From contig JAKLEA010000022.1 in assembly GCA_022711755.1 (NCBI GenBank), forward strand, positions 38,918 to 102,917: a DNA stretch of 64,000 bases. The letters are read 5' to 3'. The notes beneath the pieces are model-generated. The model was given only the letters and a program-made list of their open reading frames with translations, was not told the origin of the DNA and did no database searches. A program made the position numbers and the translations under genes. Below, one piece after another: positions 16,882-25,131 of the stretch. Positions within the stretch are counted from its first letter, which is position 1. Every line of letters begins with the position of its first letter. This DNA comes from Planctomycetota bacterium. Its GTDB lineage: Bacteria > Planctomycetota > Brocadiia > SM23-32 > JAKLEA01.

Positions 16882-18375
16882 TTACGGCTGTTTTGAGAGT
16901 TCCAGGTATTCGCACAGGGCGTTGATGTTGCGGCAGAAGTCGGCGCATCTGATGCGGTCCTTGTTCACCCAGCGCCCCTGTTCATCCATTGCGGCTATGA
17001 TATTGTTGACGCCTGGCGAGAGCGATTCGGTTTTTGATTTTCTGCGCTCTTGCGATGGTTCCCTGTCCCTTTCGGCAAGATAGGCGTCGCGTCCCTGTTC
17101 TTTTACGCGCGTGTAATACGCGATGGCTCCGGCGACGCCGTATTCCCCGTGCCATGAGTAGCCGTAGCGGCGTTCCTCGCCGAGTTCCTCGACGTTGTAG
17201 ACTATCCTGCGGTCGCGGTCGCAATAAAACGGGCGATTGGTCCCTATCTCGTAATATCGCGCCCAGACGCCGTTCGGGAGACTTGAACGATTAAGCCAGT
17301 CAATGGCGGCGGGGATGGGTTCGAGGTAGCGCGACTCGCCTGTATAGAGATAAAGATCAACCAGCGTTCTTATGTTGGTGGAGGCGTTAAGGCTGCAGAC
17401 TGCGGGTGGCTCGAATGTGCGCGCCCATGCAGGCTGGATGTTCATGTCATATTGCTGCGCCCATCCCGTCTGAGGCGGCTTGCACTGGGAGAGAATGATG
17501 AAGTCGCCGGCCTTTCTTGCCGACTGGAGGAAGCGGTCATCCCCATAGAGCGTGTTGGCCATGAGCATCACGTCAATGCAGTCATTCATGGCGCTATCGT
17601 TGAAGGTGTAATAATCGTGGTATCCGCCGCAGAGAGGGAAAATCTGCGGCCAGCCGCCGTTGGGGTATTGGGCTTTCAGAATGAATTCCAATCCATCCTT
17701 TATAGCGCGATCAAGCCATTCCTCGTCGAGTTCTTTATCAAGGTCCATAAGGAAGCGCAGGGCGCTCTGCGTGGTGTCGTCGTCGAATGTTCCACCTTGA
17801 AGTTTTTCGTATAGCCCGCGCAGCGCTTCCGCCGAGCCTGCGAGCTTTTTCATCTCCGCGTTGCGGGGCGGGGCGGGATTGGCGGGGTCAAAACTTGCGA
17901 AGTCTATAGAGTATTTCCAGCCGCCAACAGGTAGTTGTCCCCACGCGAGAGCGTATCCCGCCGCGCGGGCGTGATCGAGCATTTCAGGCTTTCCCGTCGC
18001 CCGATAAGCGCGAAGGAGAGCCTGGCCGACGGAGGGCGTTCCGGGGGGCTGAACCCATATCTGCATTTCGGTGGCTGTTCCCTCCCCCCAGCGTTTCTTT
18101 AGATCGAGCGTATATTCCCAGAGATAGCCGCCATGCGTTGAGATGGAGCGCATGAAGGCGGATGATTTTAGTATGGCTTCGACTGTTTTTTCCTGAAGGA
18201 GATCGGGGGGAGCAGGCTGCGGTTTGGCGTCGGGCGCGGGTTCGGATGGCTGGATATCGGCGGGCGCGGGGGTTGCGGGATTGGTAGTGGCGGCGGGCGA
18301 CTGCGCGATCTGATCGGCGCATGATGCGAGAGATAGGATGAACAGCGACGCAAGGAAAGGAAATCGAATGTTCAT
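16882..18375 (-). CDS. Pectate lyase, polysaccharide lyase family 10-like lipoprotein
   Basis: A lipoprotein signal ends in 'LSLASC', followed by a Pro/Ala-rich linker to about residue 62. The catalytic region resembles PL10 pectate lyases: 'QYPNGGWPQIFPLCGGYHDY' followed directly by 'YTFNDSAMND', then 'ARTFEPPAVCSLNAS' around the predicted catalytic Arg and substrate site, and 'WARYYEIGTNRPFYCDRD'. These enzymes cleave polygalacturonate by calcium-assisted beta-elimination with an (alpha/alpha) toroid fold. At 497 residues the size fits one catalytic module with no carbohydrate-binding module. The protein would sit on the cell surface or outer membrane. With GH43, GH5 and the esterase nearby it supports growth on plant cell-wall material. 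Confidence 0.85.
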   Translation of the reverse strand: MNIRFPFLASLFILSLASCADQIAQSPAATTNPATPAPADIQPSEPAPDAKPQPAPPDLLQEKTVEAILKSSAFMRSISTHGGYLWEYTLDLKKRWGEGTATEMQIWVQPPGTPSVGQALLRAYRATGKPEMLDHARAAGYALAWGQLPVGGWKYSIDFASFDPANPAPPRNAEMKKLAGSAEALRGLYEKLQGGTFDDDTTQSALRFLMDLDKELDEEWLDRAIKDGLEFILKAQYPNGGWPQIFPLCGGYHDYYTFNDSAMNDCIDVMLMANTLYGDDRFLQSARKAGDFIILSQCKPPQTGWAQQYDMNIQPAWARTFEPPAVCSLNASTNIRTLVDLYLYTGESRYLEPIPAAIDWLNRSSLPNGVWARYYEIGTNRPFYCDRDRRIVYNVEELGEERRYGYSWHGEYGVAGAIAYYTRVKEQGRDAYLAERDREPSQERRKSKTESLSPGVNNIIAAMDEQGRWVNKDRIRCADFCRNINALCEYLELSKQP

Positions 18376-18443
18376 GAAAGCTTCCCCCGTTCTTACATTG
18401 CGTTGAAGATCGGCGCTTTGCGGCTACGACACATTTCCAATGC

Positions 18444-19004
18444 TCAGACTTCCATCAGTTCCTTGGTCTTTGCCGCGAGAGCCTGATTAACCATCTCTTC
18501 ATACTTATCCGTGAATTCCTGGACGTCCTTCTTGGCGCTGTCCCGCTCGTCCTCGGTAACCTCGCCGTCTTTTTCCATTTTGTCAATCGCGCGGTTGGCG
18601 TCTCTGCGGATGTTGCGGACGGACACGCGGGCGTCCTCGCCCATGTCCTTGACGCGGTTGACGATGGATTTGCGCCTGTCTTCGCTCAACGGGGGGACGA
18701 CGAGTCTGATGACTCTGCCGTCTGATTGCGGATTGAGGCCCAGTTCGCTGGTCATTATCGCCTTCTCAATGTCGGCGATTATGCTCAAGTCGTAAGGCTT
18801 GATAACGATGAGTTGCGGTTCCGGCACGCCAATGGACGCAACCTGCTTGAGCGGGCTTTGCCCTCCGTAGCAGGGGATTTTCAGCGTGTCAACCAGACCG
18901 GGAGTGGCGCGGCCGGTCCTTATTGCGCGCATGTTGTCCTTGAGGACGTTGACTGTTTTCTCCATCCGATCTTCGGCGTCGAGCATTACTTCGTCCAGGT
19001 CCAT
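18444..19004 (-). CDS. frr: Ribosome recycling factor
   Basis: The 186-residue product has the standard length and sequence of RRF, which with EF-G splits the post-termination ribosome. Clear family segments include 'IRTGRATPGLVDTLKIPCYG', 'QLIVIKPYD' and 'LNPQSDGRVIRLVVPPLSEDRR' shortened to the key 'PPLSEDRRKSIV'. It follows pyrH by 14 bases and is the last gene of the rpsB-tsf-pyrH-frr set. Confidence 0.98.
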   Translation of the reverse strand: MDLDEVMLDAEDRMEKTVNVLKDNMRAIRTGRATPGLVDTLKIPCYGGQSPLKQVASIGVPEPQLIVIKPYDLSIIADIEKAIMTSELGLNPQSDGRVIRLVVPPLSEDRRKSIVNRVKDMGEDARVSVRNIRRDANRAIDKMEKDGEVTEDERDSAKKDVQEFTDKYEEMVNQALAAKTKELMEV

Positions 19005-19018
19005 GAGATTTGCTCCGA

Positions 19019-19759
19019 TCAGCCGCCGGAGCCGACGCGGGTTCCAATGTGTTCCCCGCGCACGGCCCTGGCGATATTGCCTGACACGTCGTATTCAAAG
19101 ACGACAATCGGTATCTGTTGCGCGCGGCAGAGCAGGACGCTTTCCAGGTCCATTGCGCCAAGCCGGCGGGAGACAACCTCATCGTAGGTGATGGTTCTGA
19201 AATGCTGTGCGTTCGGGTCCTTTTTAGGGTCCGCTGAATACAGACCATCCACCTTTGTGGCTTTCAGGAGGGCGTCAACGCCAAGTTCGCAGGCTCTGAG
19301 GGCGGCTGCGGTGTCCGTGGTGAAGAAAGGGTTGCCAGTGCCACAGCAGAGAAGCAGGATACGCCCGTCAGAGAGAATTTCGCGGCCTTCTTCAGCTCTG
19401 AATGGCAGGATGAGACTGCCGAGAGGAACCGCGCTGCGAATTTCCACGCGAACGCCGGAGTTAATAAGCGCTCCCTGAAGAACCAATGCGTTGACCGCTG
19501 TGGCGAGCATTCCGGCATGATCGCCCTGGAGCCGCTTGCCGATCGCCGGGCGGATATCACGACCTCGAACGAGATTGCCGGCCCCCATTACGACGGCAAT
19601 GCTACGGCAATTGATTGAGGCTTGAGCCAGTTCGCCAGTGAGGAAGGCGAGGTGATCCTGATCGAAGCCTTTCAGCCCCTCGCCGGAGAAACACTCCCCG
19701 CTGACCTTCAGCAGGACGCTGCGGAACGGAGTCGGTTTCTCTGCTTCATCGTCGCTCAT
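19019..19759 (-). CDS. pyrH: UMP kinase
   Basis: The frame is open to 19924, but the ATG at 19759 gives a normal 246-residue UMP kinase and avoids overlap with tsf. 'LLKVSGECFSGEG' forms the N-terminal phosphate loop, 'VMGAGNLVRGRD' the nucleotide site, and 'CGTGNPFFTTDTAAALRACE' the UMP-binding region of the amino-acid-kinase fold. It phosphorylates UMP with ATP, supplying UDP for nucleic acids and the UDP-sugars of peptidoglycan. It starts 25 bases after tsf. Confidence 0.97.
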   Translation of the reverse strand: MSDDEAEKPTPFRSVLLKVSGECFSGEGLKGFDQDHLAFLTGELAQASINCRSIAVVMGAGNLVRGRDIRPAIGKRLQGDHAGMLATAVNALVLQGALINSGVRVEIRSAVPLGSLILPFRAEEGREILSDGRILLLCCGTGNPFFTTDTAAALRACELGVDALLKATKVDGLYSADPKKDPNAQHFRTITYDEVVSRRLGAMDLESVLLCRAQQIPIVVFEYDVSGNIARAVRGEHIGTRVGSGG

Positions 19760-19784
19760 TTCCGGCACCCCGGGGAGGCGAGAC

Positions 19785-20372
19785 CTAACTGCCCATCTGA
19801 ATCCTGACGAAGCGGCTGACCTTGATGTTTTCGCCAAGCGCGGACACGCGGTCGTTGATGATTTCCTGGATCGTCCGGTTGGTGTCTTTGACGAATTTCT
19901 GCTCAAGCAGGCAGCTGTCCTCATAGAACTTCTTGAGCTTGCCTTCGAGTATCTTTTCGACGATTTGCGGGGGTTTGCCCTTTATCTGAGCGGCGTAGAC
20001 TTCCTTTTCCCGCTCAATTATCGCGGGGGGAATTTCTTCGCGGCAGACAGCGACCGGATTTGAGGCGGCCACTTGGAAGCAGAGGTCTTTCACCAGCTCC
20101 TGGAATGACTCGTTGCGGGCGACGAAGTCCGTCTCGCACTGAACCTCGACGAGGACGGCCAGCTTTCCGTTGGAATGGACGTAGGAGCCTATCCAGCCCT
20201 CGTTGGTGCCGCGTGAACTCTTCTTGGCCGCTGTATCCTCGCCCATTTTGCGAAGGACGATGATGGCCTTTTCCATATCTCCGCCGGCTTCCTCCAGCGC
20301 CTTCTTGCACTTCATCATTCCAACGCCGGTCTTTTCTCTCAAGTCTTTTACAAGTTTGGAATCAACTTCCAT
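19785..20372 (-). CDS. tsf: Translation elongation factor Ts
   Basis: The ATG at 20372 is preceded by a full AGGAGG, 11 bases upstream; the open frame runs nine codons further but over that ribosome site. The 195-residue product is the short EF-Ts type, as in Thermus, with one core domain. 'LREKTGVGMMKCKKALEEA' is the EF-Tu-contacting N-terminal domain and 'CETDFVARNE' the core signature. EF-Ts exchanges GDP for GTP on EF-Tu. A small hairpin (20400-20416) sits between rpsB and tsf. Confidence 0.97.
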   Translation of the reverse strand: MEVDSKLVKDLREKTGVGMMKCKKALEEAGGDMEKAIIVLRKMGEDTAAKKSSRGTNEGWIGSYVHSNGKLAVLVEVQCETDFVARNESFQELVKDLCFQVAASNPVAVCREEIPPAIIEREKEVYAAQIKGKPPQIVEKILEGKLKKFYEDSCLLEQKFVKDTNRTIQEIINDRVSALGENIKVSRFVRIQMGS

Positions 20373-20399
20373 TTGAATCTCGACCTCCTGCTTATGCAT

Positions 20400-20416
20400 C
20401 GGCGCAATAAGCGCCG
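20400..20416 (-). promoter_or_regulatory. Hairpin in the rpsB-tsf intergenic region
   Basis: CGGCGC and GCGCCG form a perfect 6-bp stem with a TTATT loop on the minus strand, between rpsB and tsf. It has no U-tract. It may set relative expression or RNA processing of the two genes. Confidence 0.35.
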
Positions 20417-20461
20417 AATCGTTTTGATGTTTGTTTGCAAGTCTCCCGAGGATGGACCGGT

Positions 20462-21235
20462 TTAGCCTTCGCGCTGGTCAAGCGGAGCCGAAACGCGGAC
20501 ATATTCGACTTCTGGCTGGCGCCCGCCTTCCTTAGGCGACTCGAGGATCACGCGACGTGACTTGCCGGACAGGCAGGCGTCCGCCATGCGGGACACGAAG
20601 ATTTCGATGGTGCGGATGCTGTCGTCGTTGCCGGGAACAATTATGTCAACCTCAGCGGGGTTACAGTCCGTATCCGCGAGGGCAACGGTCGGGATGCCCA
20701 GCTTGACGGCTTCATGGATGGCGGTGGCTTCACGCGCCGGATCAACTACGATCAGGACGCCAGGCAACTTGGCCATGTTCCTCACACCGCCCAGGTTGCG
20801 GAGGACCTTGCGCAGCTCGCGGCGCATCGAGGCCTGTTCCTTCTTGCTCAGAGCATTGATTTCGCCGGAGGCTTCGAGACCTTCAAGCTCGTGCAGCCTG
20901 CGCAGACTACTCAGGACGGTAGTGAAATTGGTCAGTGTTCCACCCAGCCATCTTTCACTGACGTAGGACATTCCGGAACGCATGGCTTCACGAGCGACAA
21001 CCTGGCGAGCCTGGCGCTTGGTTCCGACAAAAAGCGCGTCGGTTCCAGATGCCGTGATTTTCTCGACGAGTTTGAAAGCGGTCACAAGGCCGCGAACCGA
21101 CTCGCGCAGATCAATGATGTGAATCTGATTGCGCTTGCCGAAGATGTATGGCTTCATCTCCGGGTTCCAGCGGCTTACCCTGTGGCCGAAATGCGTGCCT
21201 GCTTCAACGAGTTCATCAAGTGTCACTAGCGGCAA
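20462..21235 (-). CDS. rpsB: 30S ribosomal protein S2 (TTG start)
   Basis: The 257-residue product is a typical S2: 'MPLVTLDELVEAGTHFGHRV' at the start, then 'WNPEMKPYIFGKRNQIHIID', 'TDALFVGTKRQA', 'RWLGGTLTNF', and 'VALADTDCNPAEVDIIVPGN'. The start codon is TTG (21235-21233), preceded at 7 bases by AGGAGGTG; the first in-frame ATG is 26 codons later and would remove conserved sequence. Upstream lie a near-consensus promoter and a structured leader. This is the first gene of the rpsB-tsf-pyrH-frr operon. Confidence 0.98.
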   Translation of the reverse strand: MPLVTLDELVEAGTHFGHRVSRWNPEMKPYIFGKRNQIHIIDLRESVRGLVTAFKLVEKITASGTDALFVGTKRQARQVVAREAMRSGMSYVSERWLGGTLTNFTTVLSSLRRLHELEGLEASGEINALSKKEQASMRRELRKVLRNLGGVRNMAKLPGVLIVVDPAREATAIHEAVKLGIPTVALADTDCNPAEVDIIVPGNDDSIRTIEIFVSRMADACLSGKSRRVILESPKEGGRQPEVEYVRVSAPLDQREG

Positions 21236-21383
21236 GGAACACCTCCTGCGATCATGCGCCGTTTCGAATCAAAAAGACAAAACAACCGCTGGCTGAGATT
21301 CTCCGGGAAATGGCGCATTGGTTCTTCCAACGGCGAATTTGATACGCCAGCGGTTCCTGAAGCGTAGAAAAGCCCTTAGGATT
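21236..21383 (-). promoter_or_regulatory. Structured rpsB leader (candidate S2 autoregulatory/attenuator element)
   Basis: On the transcript AACCGCTGGC (21355-21346) pairs perfectly with GCCAGCGGTT (21293-21284), enclosing about 52 bases with a further CGTTGG/CCAATG hairpin. The closing arm is followed directly by a U-rich run (GTTTTGTCTTTTT), as in an intrinsic terminator. The Shine-Dalgarno of rpsB lies about 35 bases later. Feedback leaders are common for S2 operons in other phyla; this one is not a form recognised by eye. Confidence 0.55.
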
Positions 21384-21389
21384 TGGATT

Positions 21390-21418
21390 AGAATACGTGG
21401 AAGCATGACGCAAGTCAA
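21390..21418 (-). promoter_or_regulatory. Near-consensus sigma-70 promoter for the rpsB operon
   Basis: TTGACT (21418-21413) and TATTCT (21395-21390) are spaced by exactly 17 bases on the minus strand. Predicted transcription starts near 21383, giving a leader of about 150 bases. Confidence 0.65.
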
Positions 21419-21508
21419 CAGATTTCAGGCTTTTACGGTAATGCGTCACTGAAGGGCTTATTGGCATGTTGGGCGCTGGGCCTTGGAGTCGGCGTCTTGA
21501 CGGTGCGA

Positions 21509-21532
21509 CGCGCTTCGGTTTGGCGAAGCGCG
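21509..21532. other. Perfect 9-bp hairpin between rpsB and the divergent gluzincin gene
   Basis: CGCGCTTCG pairs with CGAAGCGCG across a six-base loop. It lies in the 436-base divergent gap 21236-21671, upstream of both transcripts. No function is evident. Confidence 0.4.
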
Positions 21533-21671
21533 AATTGTGGCCAAGTCAAGCCATGGCAAAGCGTCCAATCCCGTCAGTGCCCTATTGCCTTTTGCGATAC
21601 GCCCAAAATGATGAATTGGAGCGTTGACTCAGGATCGGTCATGTATATCCGGATACAATAAGGGAACATTA

Positions 21672-22730
21672 ATGGCGACTGGAGCGTCAAAAGGTATGGA
21701 ATTCTTCATGATGAGGAAAGGAGCGATTTTGACGCGATATTTGAGTGGCATATTGATTCTTGTCATTGCTTCAGTGGGTTCATTGGTATGGGTTCGCCGA
21801 AGCGGAGCGCCTTCGGGCGGACAGAAGGGGGGCGAGGGGGACATATCAATGGATGCCGCCGCAATTATGCCGGCAGAAGACATAGGCGAAAAAGGATTGG
21901 CGAAGGCCGTCGCCGCCGCGGATGTGGCAGGCGGCCACCCCGAGGCTGAAAGGGGAGCGACGGAGGATTCTGTCAGGCTGAATCTTCCAAAAAGTTTTAC
22001 AGTTATACGAAGAGATTGTTTTATTGTCGCAAGCGATCTGGAGGAACTTGAGACAGAATACATTACTGAGAACACGCTGGAGAGATGCGCAAAATGCCTT
22101 TGGAAGGATTACTTTGAGCAAAAACCAGGGGAAAAGTGCATTGTATATTTATTCAAAGATAAAGAGTCATACAAGCGGAACACGAAGGAACTCTTTGGTT
22201 TTGAACCTGAGTCACCTTATGGGTTCTATCTTCGCAGTAAAAAGAGTCTTATTATGGACATATCAACAGGAACCGGGACTCTGGTGCATGAACTTGTCCA
22301 TGCCTTGAGGTGCGCGGATTTTCCTGAATGCCCGACCTGGCTTGATGAGGGGCTTGCGTCGCTGCATGAACAGTGTATTCAAAGGGGGGACAGCCTTGTC
22401 GGACTGGTGAACTGGCGCCTTCCGGGATTGAAGGCGGCGCTTGCAGCGGGGAAAAGGATCCCGCTTGAGAAGATTATTGCCAGCAGCGAGGCCGAGTTTT
22501 ACGGCGAAAATTCCGGATTGTACTATGCAGAGGCGAGGTATTTGTGCATGTTTCTTCAGGAAAAGGGGCTTTTAAAACGATATTACAGGGAATTTAAAGC
22601 CTCACGCGGGGATGACCCGACGGGGAAGACGACATTAGAGAAAATTACAGGGAAAGGGATCGGCATACTCGATCTGGAATATATGGAATGGGTTGGTAAA
22701 TTGCCTGTCATAGGCGAAGAAGGGCGGTGA
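21672..22730 (+). CDS. Membrane-anchored gluzincin (peptidase MA-like, HExxH)
   Basis: The ATG at 21672 is preceded at 6 bases by AAGGGA; the frame is open to 21624, and TTG 21729 after GGAAAGGAG is another possible start. The 352-residue protein has one N-terminal transmembrane helix ('LSGILILVIASVGSLVWV'), a low-complexity linker, and a periplasmic domain. The motif H206-E-L-V-H210 followed by 'CPTWLDEGLASLHE' gives the zinc ligands H, H and a downstream E of gluzincins in the MA-like/DUF1570 group. Before it, 'CIVYLFKDKESYKRNTKELF' is typical of these proteins. The substrate is unknown. It stands between the ribosomal operon and mraZ, separated by 439 bases from the latter. Confidence 0.7.
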   Translation: MATGASKGMEFFMMRKGAILTRYLSGILILVIASVGSLVWVRRSGAPSGGQKGGEGDISMDAAAIMPAEDIGEKGLAKAVAAADVAGGHPEAERGATEDSVRLNLPKSFTVIRRDCFIVASDLEELETEYITENTLERCAKCLWKDYFEQKPGEKCIVYLFKDKESYKRNTKELFGFEPESPYGFYLRSKKSLIMDISTGTGTLVHELVHALRCADFPECPTWLDEGLASLHEQCIQRGDSLVGLVNWRLPGLKAALAAGKRIPLEKIIASSEAEFYGENSGLYYAEARYLCMFLQEKGLLKRYYREFKASRGDDPTGKTTLEKITGKGIGILDLEYMEWVGKLPVIGEEGR

Positions 22731-23088
22731 GACTCGCTCCTGGACGTGATTTGTGAGTCAACACACATCCTAAAAAAAAATTTTTTGACCGGGGCGTATA
22801 TATCTAAAATTATCATATCATCATGTCATATAAGAGCAATGTCAAAGGCGGCGATTATTTCGGGGGAATCAAAAATTTGAAGGGGTGGGCAGGTTAGAAA
22901 GGCTGGAGGAGGGATATGCCATCTGCTGAAGACTGTCCCTGATAAATGTCAACCTATGGTATGCCAATCCTGCATGAAGGATTCAGCATGGCCGAAATAA
23001 CATGTAAGGTAAGACCCTAACATATATCATTAGATATTTCACCTAAGAATCGTATTTCAAGTAATTTACAAAAAATCTGAGAATGCTC
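22731..23088. other. Non-coding A/T-rich stretch before the division cluster
   Basis: No gene was recognised. The stretch is visibly richer in A+T than its surroundings and has a run of nine A followed by six T near 22771-22785, an intrinsically bent type of tract. TTGACC at 22786 is not followed by a convincing -10. Confidence 0.4.
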
Positions 23089-23117
23089 TTGATTAATCAT
23101 GGGATAATTACTACAAT
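23089..23117 (+). promoter_or_regulatory. Sigma-70 promoter of the mraZ/division cluster
   Basis: TTGATT (23089-23094) and TACAAT (23112-23117) are separated by 17 bases. Predicted transcription starts near 23124, 46 bases before the mraZ ATG. TGGGA boxes overlap it. Confidence 0.6.
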
Positions 23118-23146
23118 TCATCCCAGAAATAAGTTGTTACATGGGA
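23100..23146. promoter_or_regulatory. Candidate MraZ operator (three TGGGA boxes)
   Basis: TGGGA occurs at 23100-23104 (in the promoter spacer), inverted as TCCCA at 23121-23125 (near the predicted start), and again at 23142-23146. The boxes are 21 bases apart. MraZ of E. coli represses its own operon through TGGGN repeats, there in direct 10-bp-spaced repeats; the orientation and spacing here differ. Confidence 0.4.
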
Positions 23147-23169
23147 TTTTTTTCCACAGGACAAGAGAA

Positions 23170-23718
23170 ATGAGCGAAGCGGTGGTAAAAGAACTGGTTG
23201 CCGGAGTGGTCGGGCGGATACTGCACGGGCAGTATTCCAGGAAGCTCGACGCGATGGGCCGGTGCGTAATGCCGCCGCAGTTTCGACGCGACATCATGTG
23301 GGGACGAAACCCGGTTGCCATGCTCAATCCCAATGGTTGCATCTGCCTGTTCCCGGAGAATGTCTGGGAGGCATATGTCCGCGCAATACAACCGGGGGAC
23401 ATCTTCGCCGATCCGGAAGCGCACAAACAAGTGCTCTGGACCTACGCGAGAAGTTTCTCCGTGGCCCTTGACGACAAGGAGAGGGTTCAACTTCCAGACG
23501 TTCTTCTCAATGAGTTGCGCATGCCGGTGGATACTGATGTGGAGATTGTCGGATGCCGTGATCACATTCAAGTCTGGGAAAAGTCCAGACTGGACCGATT
23601 CATGGGATCCTTCCCGGACGGCCACAGGGAAGCAATGAAGTATAAGCCCCAGGCTACCGTCGCGGCAGCGGCGGCGGACAAGACGGAGAAGGGCAATGGC
23701 GGACAGGGACAGGAGTGA
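23170..23718 (+). CDS. mraZ: Transcriptional regulator MraZ
   Basis: The ATG at 23170 gives 182 residues; the open frame upstream covers the promoter region. Two MraZ repeats are visible: 'YSRKLDAMGRCVMPPQFR' and 'FSVALDDKERVQLPDVLL', each of the D-x-K/M-G/E-R-hydrophobic type of the SpoVT/AbrB fold. 'GCICLFPENVWEAYV' lies between. MraZ forms a ring-shaped DNA-binding oligomer that controls the division and cell-wall cluster it heads. The protein is about 30 residues longer than usual because of an Ala/Lys/Gly-rich C-terminal tail. Confidence 0.93.
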   Translation: MSEAVVKELVAGVVGRILHGQYSRKLDAMGRCVMPPQFRRDIMWGRNPVAMLNPNGCICLFPENVWEAYVRAIQPGDIFADPEAHKQVLWTYARSFSVALDDKERVQLPDVLLNELRMPVDTDVEIVGCRDHIQVWEKSRLDRFMGSFPDGHREAMKYKPQATVAAAAADKTEKGNGGQGQE

Positions 23719-23723
23719 GATTG

Positions 23724-24623
23724 GTGAGCGAAGCTGCGGGACAGCATCTGCCAGTGATGGTGGCAGAGGTTCTGCGGCTGATGAAGCCCAGGCCAGGTCA
23801 AATTCTAGCGGACCTGACGCTCGGGTGCGGGATGCATGGATCGCAATTGCTCAAAGCAATCACGCCGGGCGGACTGTTGCTCGGGATGGACAGGGATCCC
23901 GCGATGCTGGCGATTGCGGAGCGCGAACTTTCAAAGATACCAGCGGGACGCTTTTTGCTGGTCAACGATACATTCGGCAATTTGCGGCATGTCCTGGAGA
24001 AGGCCGGATATCAGGCTGTGGATGGGATTCTGGCCGATCTCGGGATATCGTCGGCGCAGCTCGATTCCGCAGAGCGTGGAATGAGCTATCGGAAAGACGG
24101 ATTGCTTGACTGCCGGATGAATACCACGCAGGGTGAACCTGTGTGGAAGGACTTGGAGACGTTGTCGGTTGATGACCTGGCGGGGATTCTTTTCCGTTAT
24201 GGTGAAGAGACTCAGGCCAGAAGGATTGCGGAGGCAATCGCACGTGAGAGAGTTAAGGAGCCAATCAGAACGACGGGTCAGCTCACGAGGCTCCTTGAGT
24301 CGGTTGTCGTGCCGGGGCCGCGCAGGGGGCTCCATGGGGCGCGAAGAACCTATCTTGCGCTCCGGGCATGGAAGAATTCGGAACCGCAGCAACTTGAGCA
24401 GATGCTCGGCTGCATTCCAGGTTGTTTGAAAAGGGGCGGAATCGTGGCTGTGATTTCCTACCATTCGCTTGAAGACGCGCCAACGAAAGCGGCGATGAAG
24501 CGCTGGAAGGATGAGGGGCGATGTCGCCTGCTAACGAACAGCGCGATCAAGGCCAGCGATGCTGAGATCGCGTCGAATCCGAGAGCTCGCAGCGCCAGGT
24601 TGCGGGCGGCGATGAGAATCTGA
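23724..24623 (+). CDS. rsmH: 16S rRNA (cytosine-1402 N4) methyltransferase RsmH
   Basis: Start codons GTG 23715 (overlapping the mraZ stop) and GTG 23724 are both possible; 23724 has CAGGAG 8 bases before it. Family motifs include 'HLPVMVAEVLRLM' at the start, the SAM-binding 'LADLTLGCGMHGSQLL' (usual GGH read as GMH), 'LLGMDRDPAMLAIAERE', 'ILADLGISSAQLDSAERGMS', and 'AVISYHSLEDAPTK'. RsmH methylates C1402 in the ribosomal decoding centre. Its length of about 300 residues is normal. Confidence 0.95.
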   Translation: MSEAAGQHLPVMVAEVLRLMKPRPGQILADLTLGCGMHGSQLLKAITPGGLLLGMDRDPAMLAIAERELSKIPAGRFLLVNDTFGNLRHVLEKAGYQAVDGILADLGISSAQLDSAERGMSYRKDGLLDCRMNTTQGEPVWKDLETLSVDDLAGILFRYGEETQARRIAEAIARERVKEPIRTTGQLTRLLESVVVPGPRRGLHGARRTYLALRAWKNSEPQQLEQMLGCIPGCLKRGGIVAVISYHSLEDAPTKAAMKRWKDEGRCRLLTNSAIKASDAEIASNPRARSARLRAAMRI

Positions 24624-24625
24624 AA

Positions 24626-25081
24626 ATGGTCAGCCGGTACATACTCATACTTGTAAGTTCTGTAAGCCTTGGCCTGTGCATAGTTTATGAACGGACAGGC
24701 CTGCGCCGGCTGGCATATGAGATAGCCGATCTCAAACGAGAGCAGTCAATGCTGGAGGAGAAGAAACAGCGCCTGAATCTGCATGTGGCGCGTCTTGGCT
24801 CCAGGAACCGAATTGAAAATTTAGTAGACGCAATGAATCTGGATCTGGTCCCCGCGGCGGAGTTCCAAGTACGTACTATGCTGGCAGACTCTATTGCCGG
24901 GGAGAGGGAAACAGTTTGGACTCGGCGGGGACCAGCCAATTCCACAGGCGTGACCGGAGGGTCACGCGTATCAGCGACGATAACACGCCCTGGAGGGGCG
25001 TCGAGTGTAGTAAAGGCGAGGACGGAAGCACAACTGCCCGGGAGGGTCGGCCTTAAAACTCAAGGACGAGCGTCGCAGTAG
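24626..25081 (+). CDS. ftsL: FtsL-like cell division protein
   Basis: The call rests mainly on position between rsmH and ftsI and on topology. One N-terminal membrane helix ('YILILVSSVSLGLCIVYE') is followed by a coiled coil ('IADLKREQSMLEEKKQRLNL') and 'RIENLVDAMNLDLVPA', the pattern of FtsL in the FtsQLB complex. The C-terminal 60 residues are low-complexity (Gly, Ser, Arg, Thr) and unlike usual FtsL, which is about 110-120 residues. It starts two bases after the rsmH stop. Confidence 0.75.
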   Translation: MVSRYILILVSSVSLGLCIVYERTGLRRLAYEIADLKREQSMLEEKKQRLNLHVARLGSRNRIENLVDAMNLDLVPAAEFQVRTMLADSIAGERETVWTRRGPANSTGVTGGSRVSATITRPGGASSVVKARTEAQLPGRVGLKTQGRASQ

Positions 25082-25131
25082 GCAGTTCCCCGCCATTGTT
25101 CCGAACCAGCTTGTTATTGCGGACTGTATTG

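Noticed and set aside
21461..21661. 66-residue plus-strand open frame before the gluzincin gene
   Set aside because: No ribosome site, odd composition, and it contains a 9-bp hairpin; treated as non-coding.
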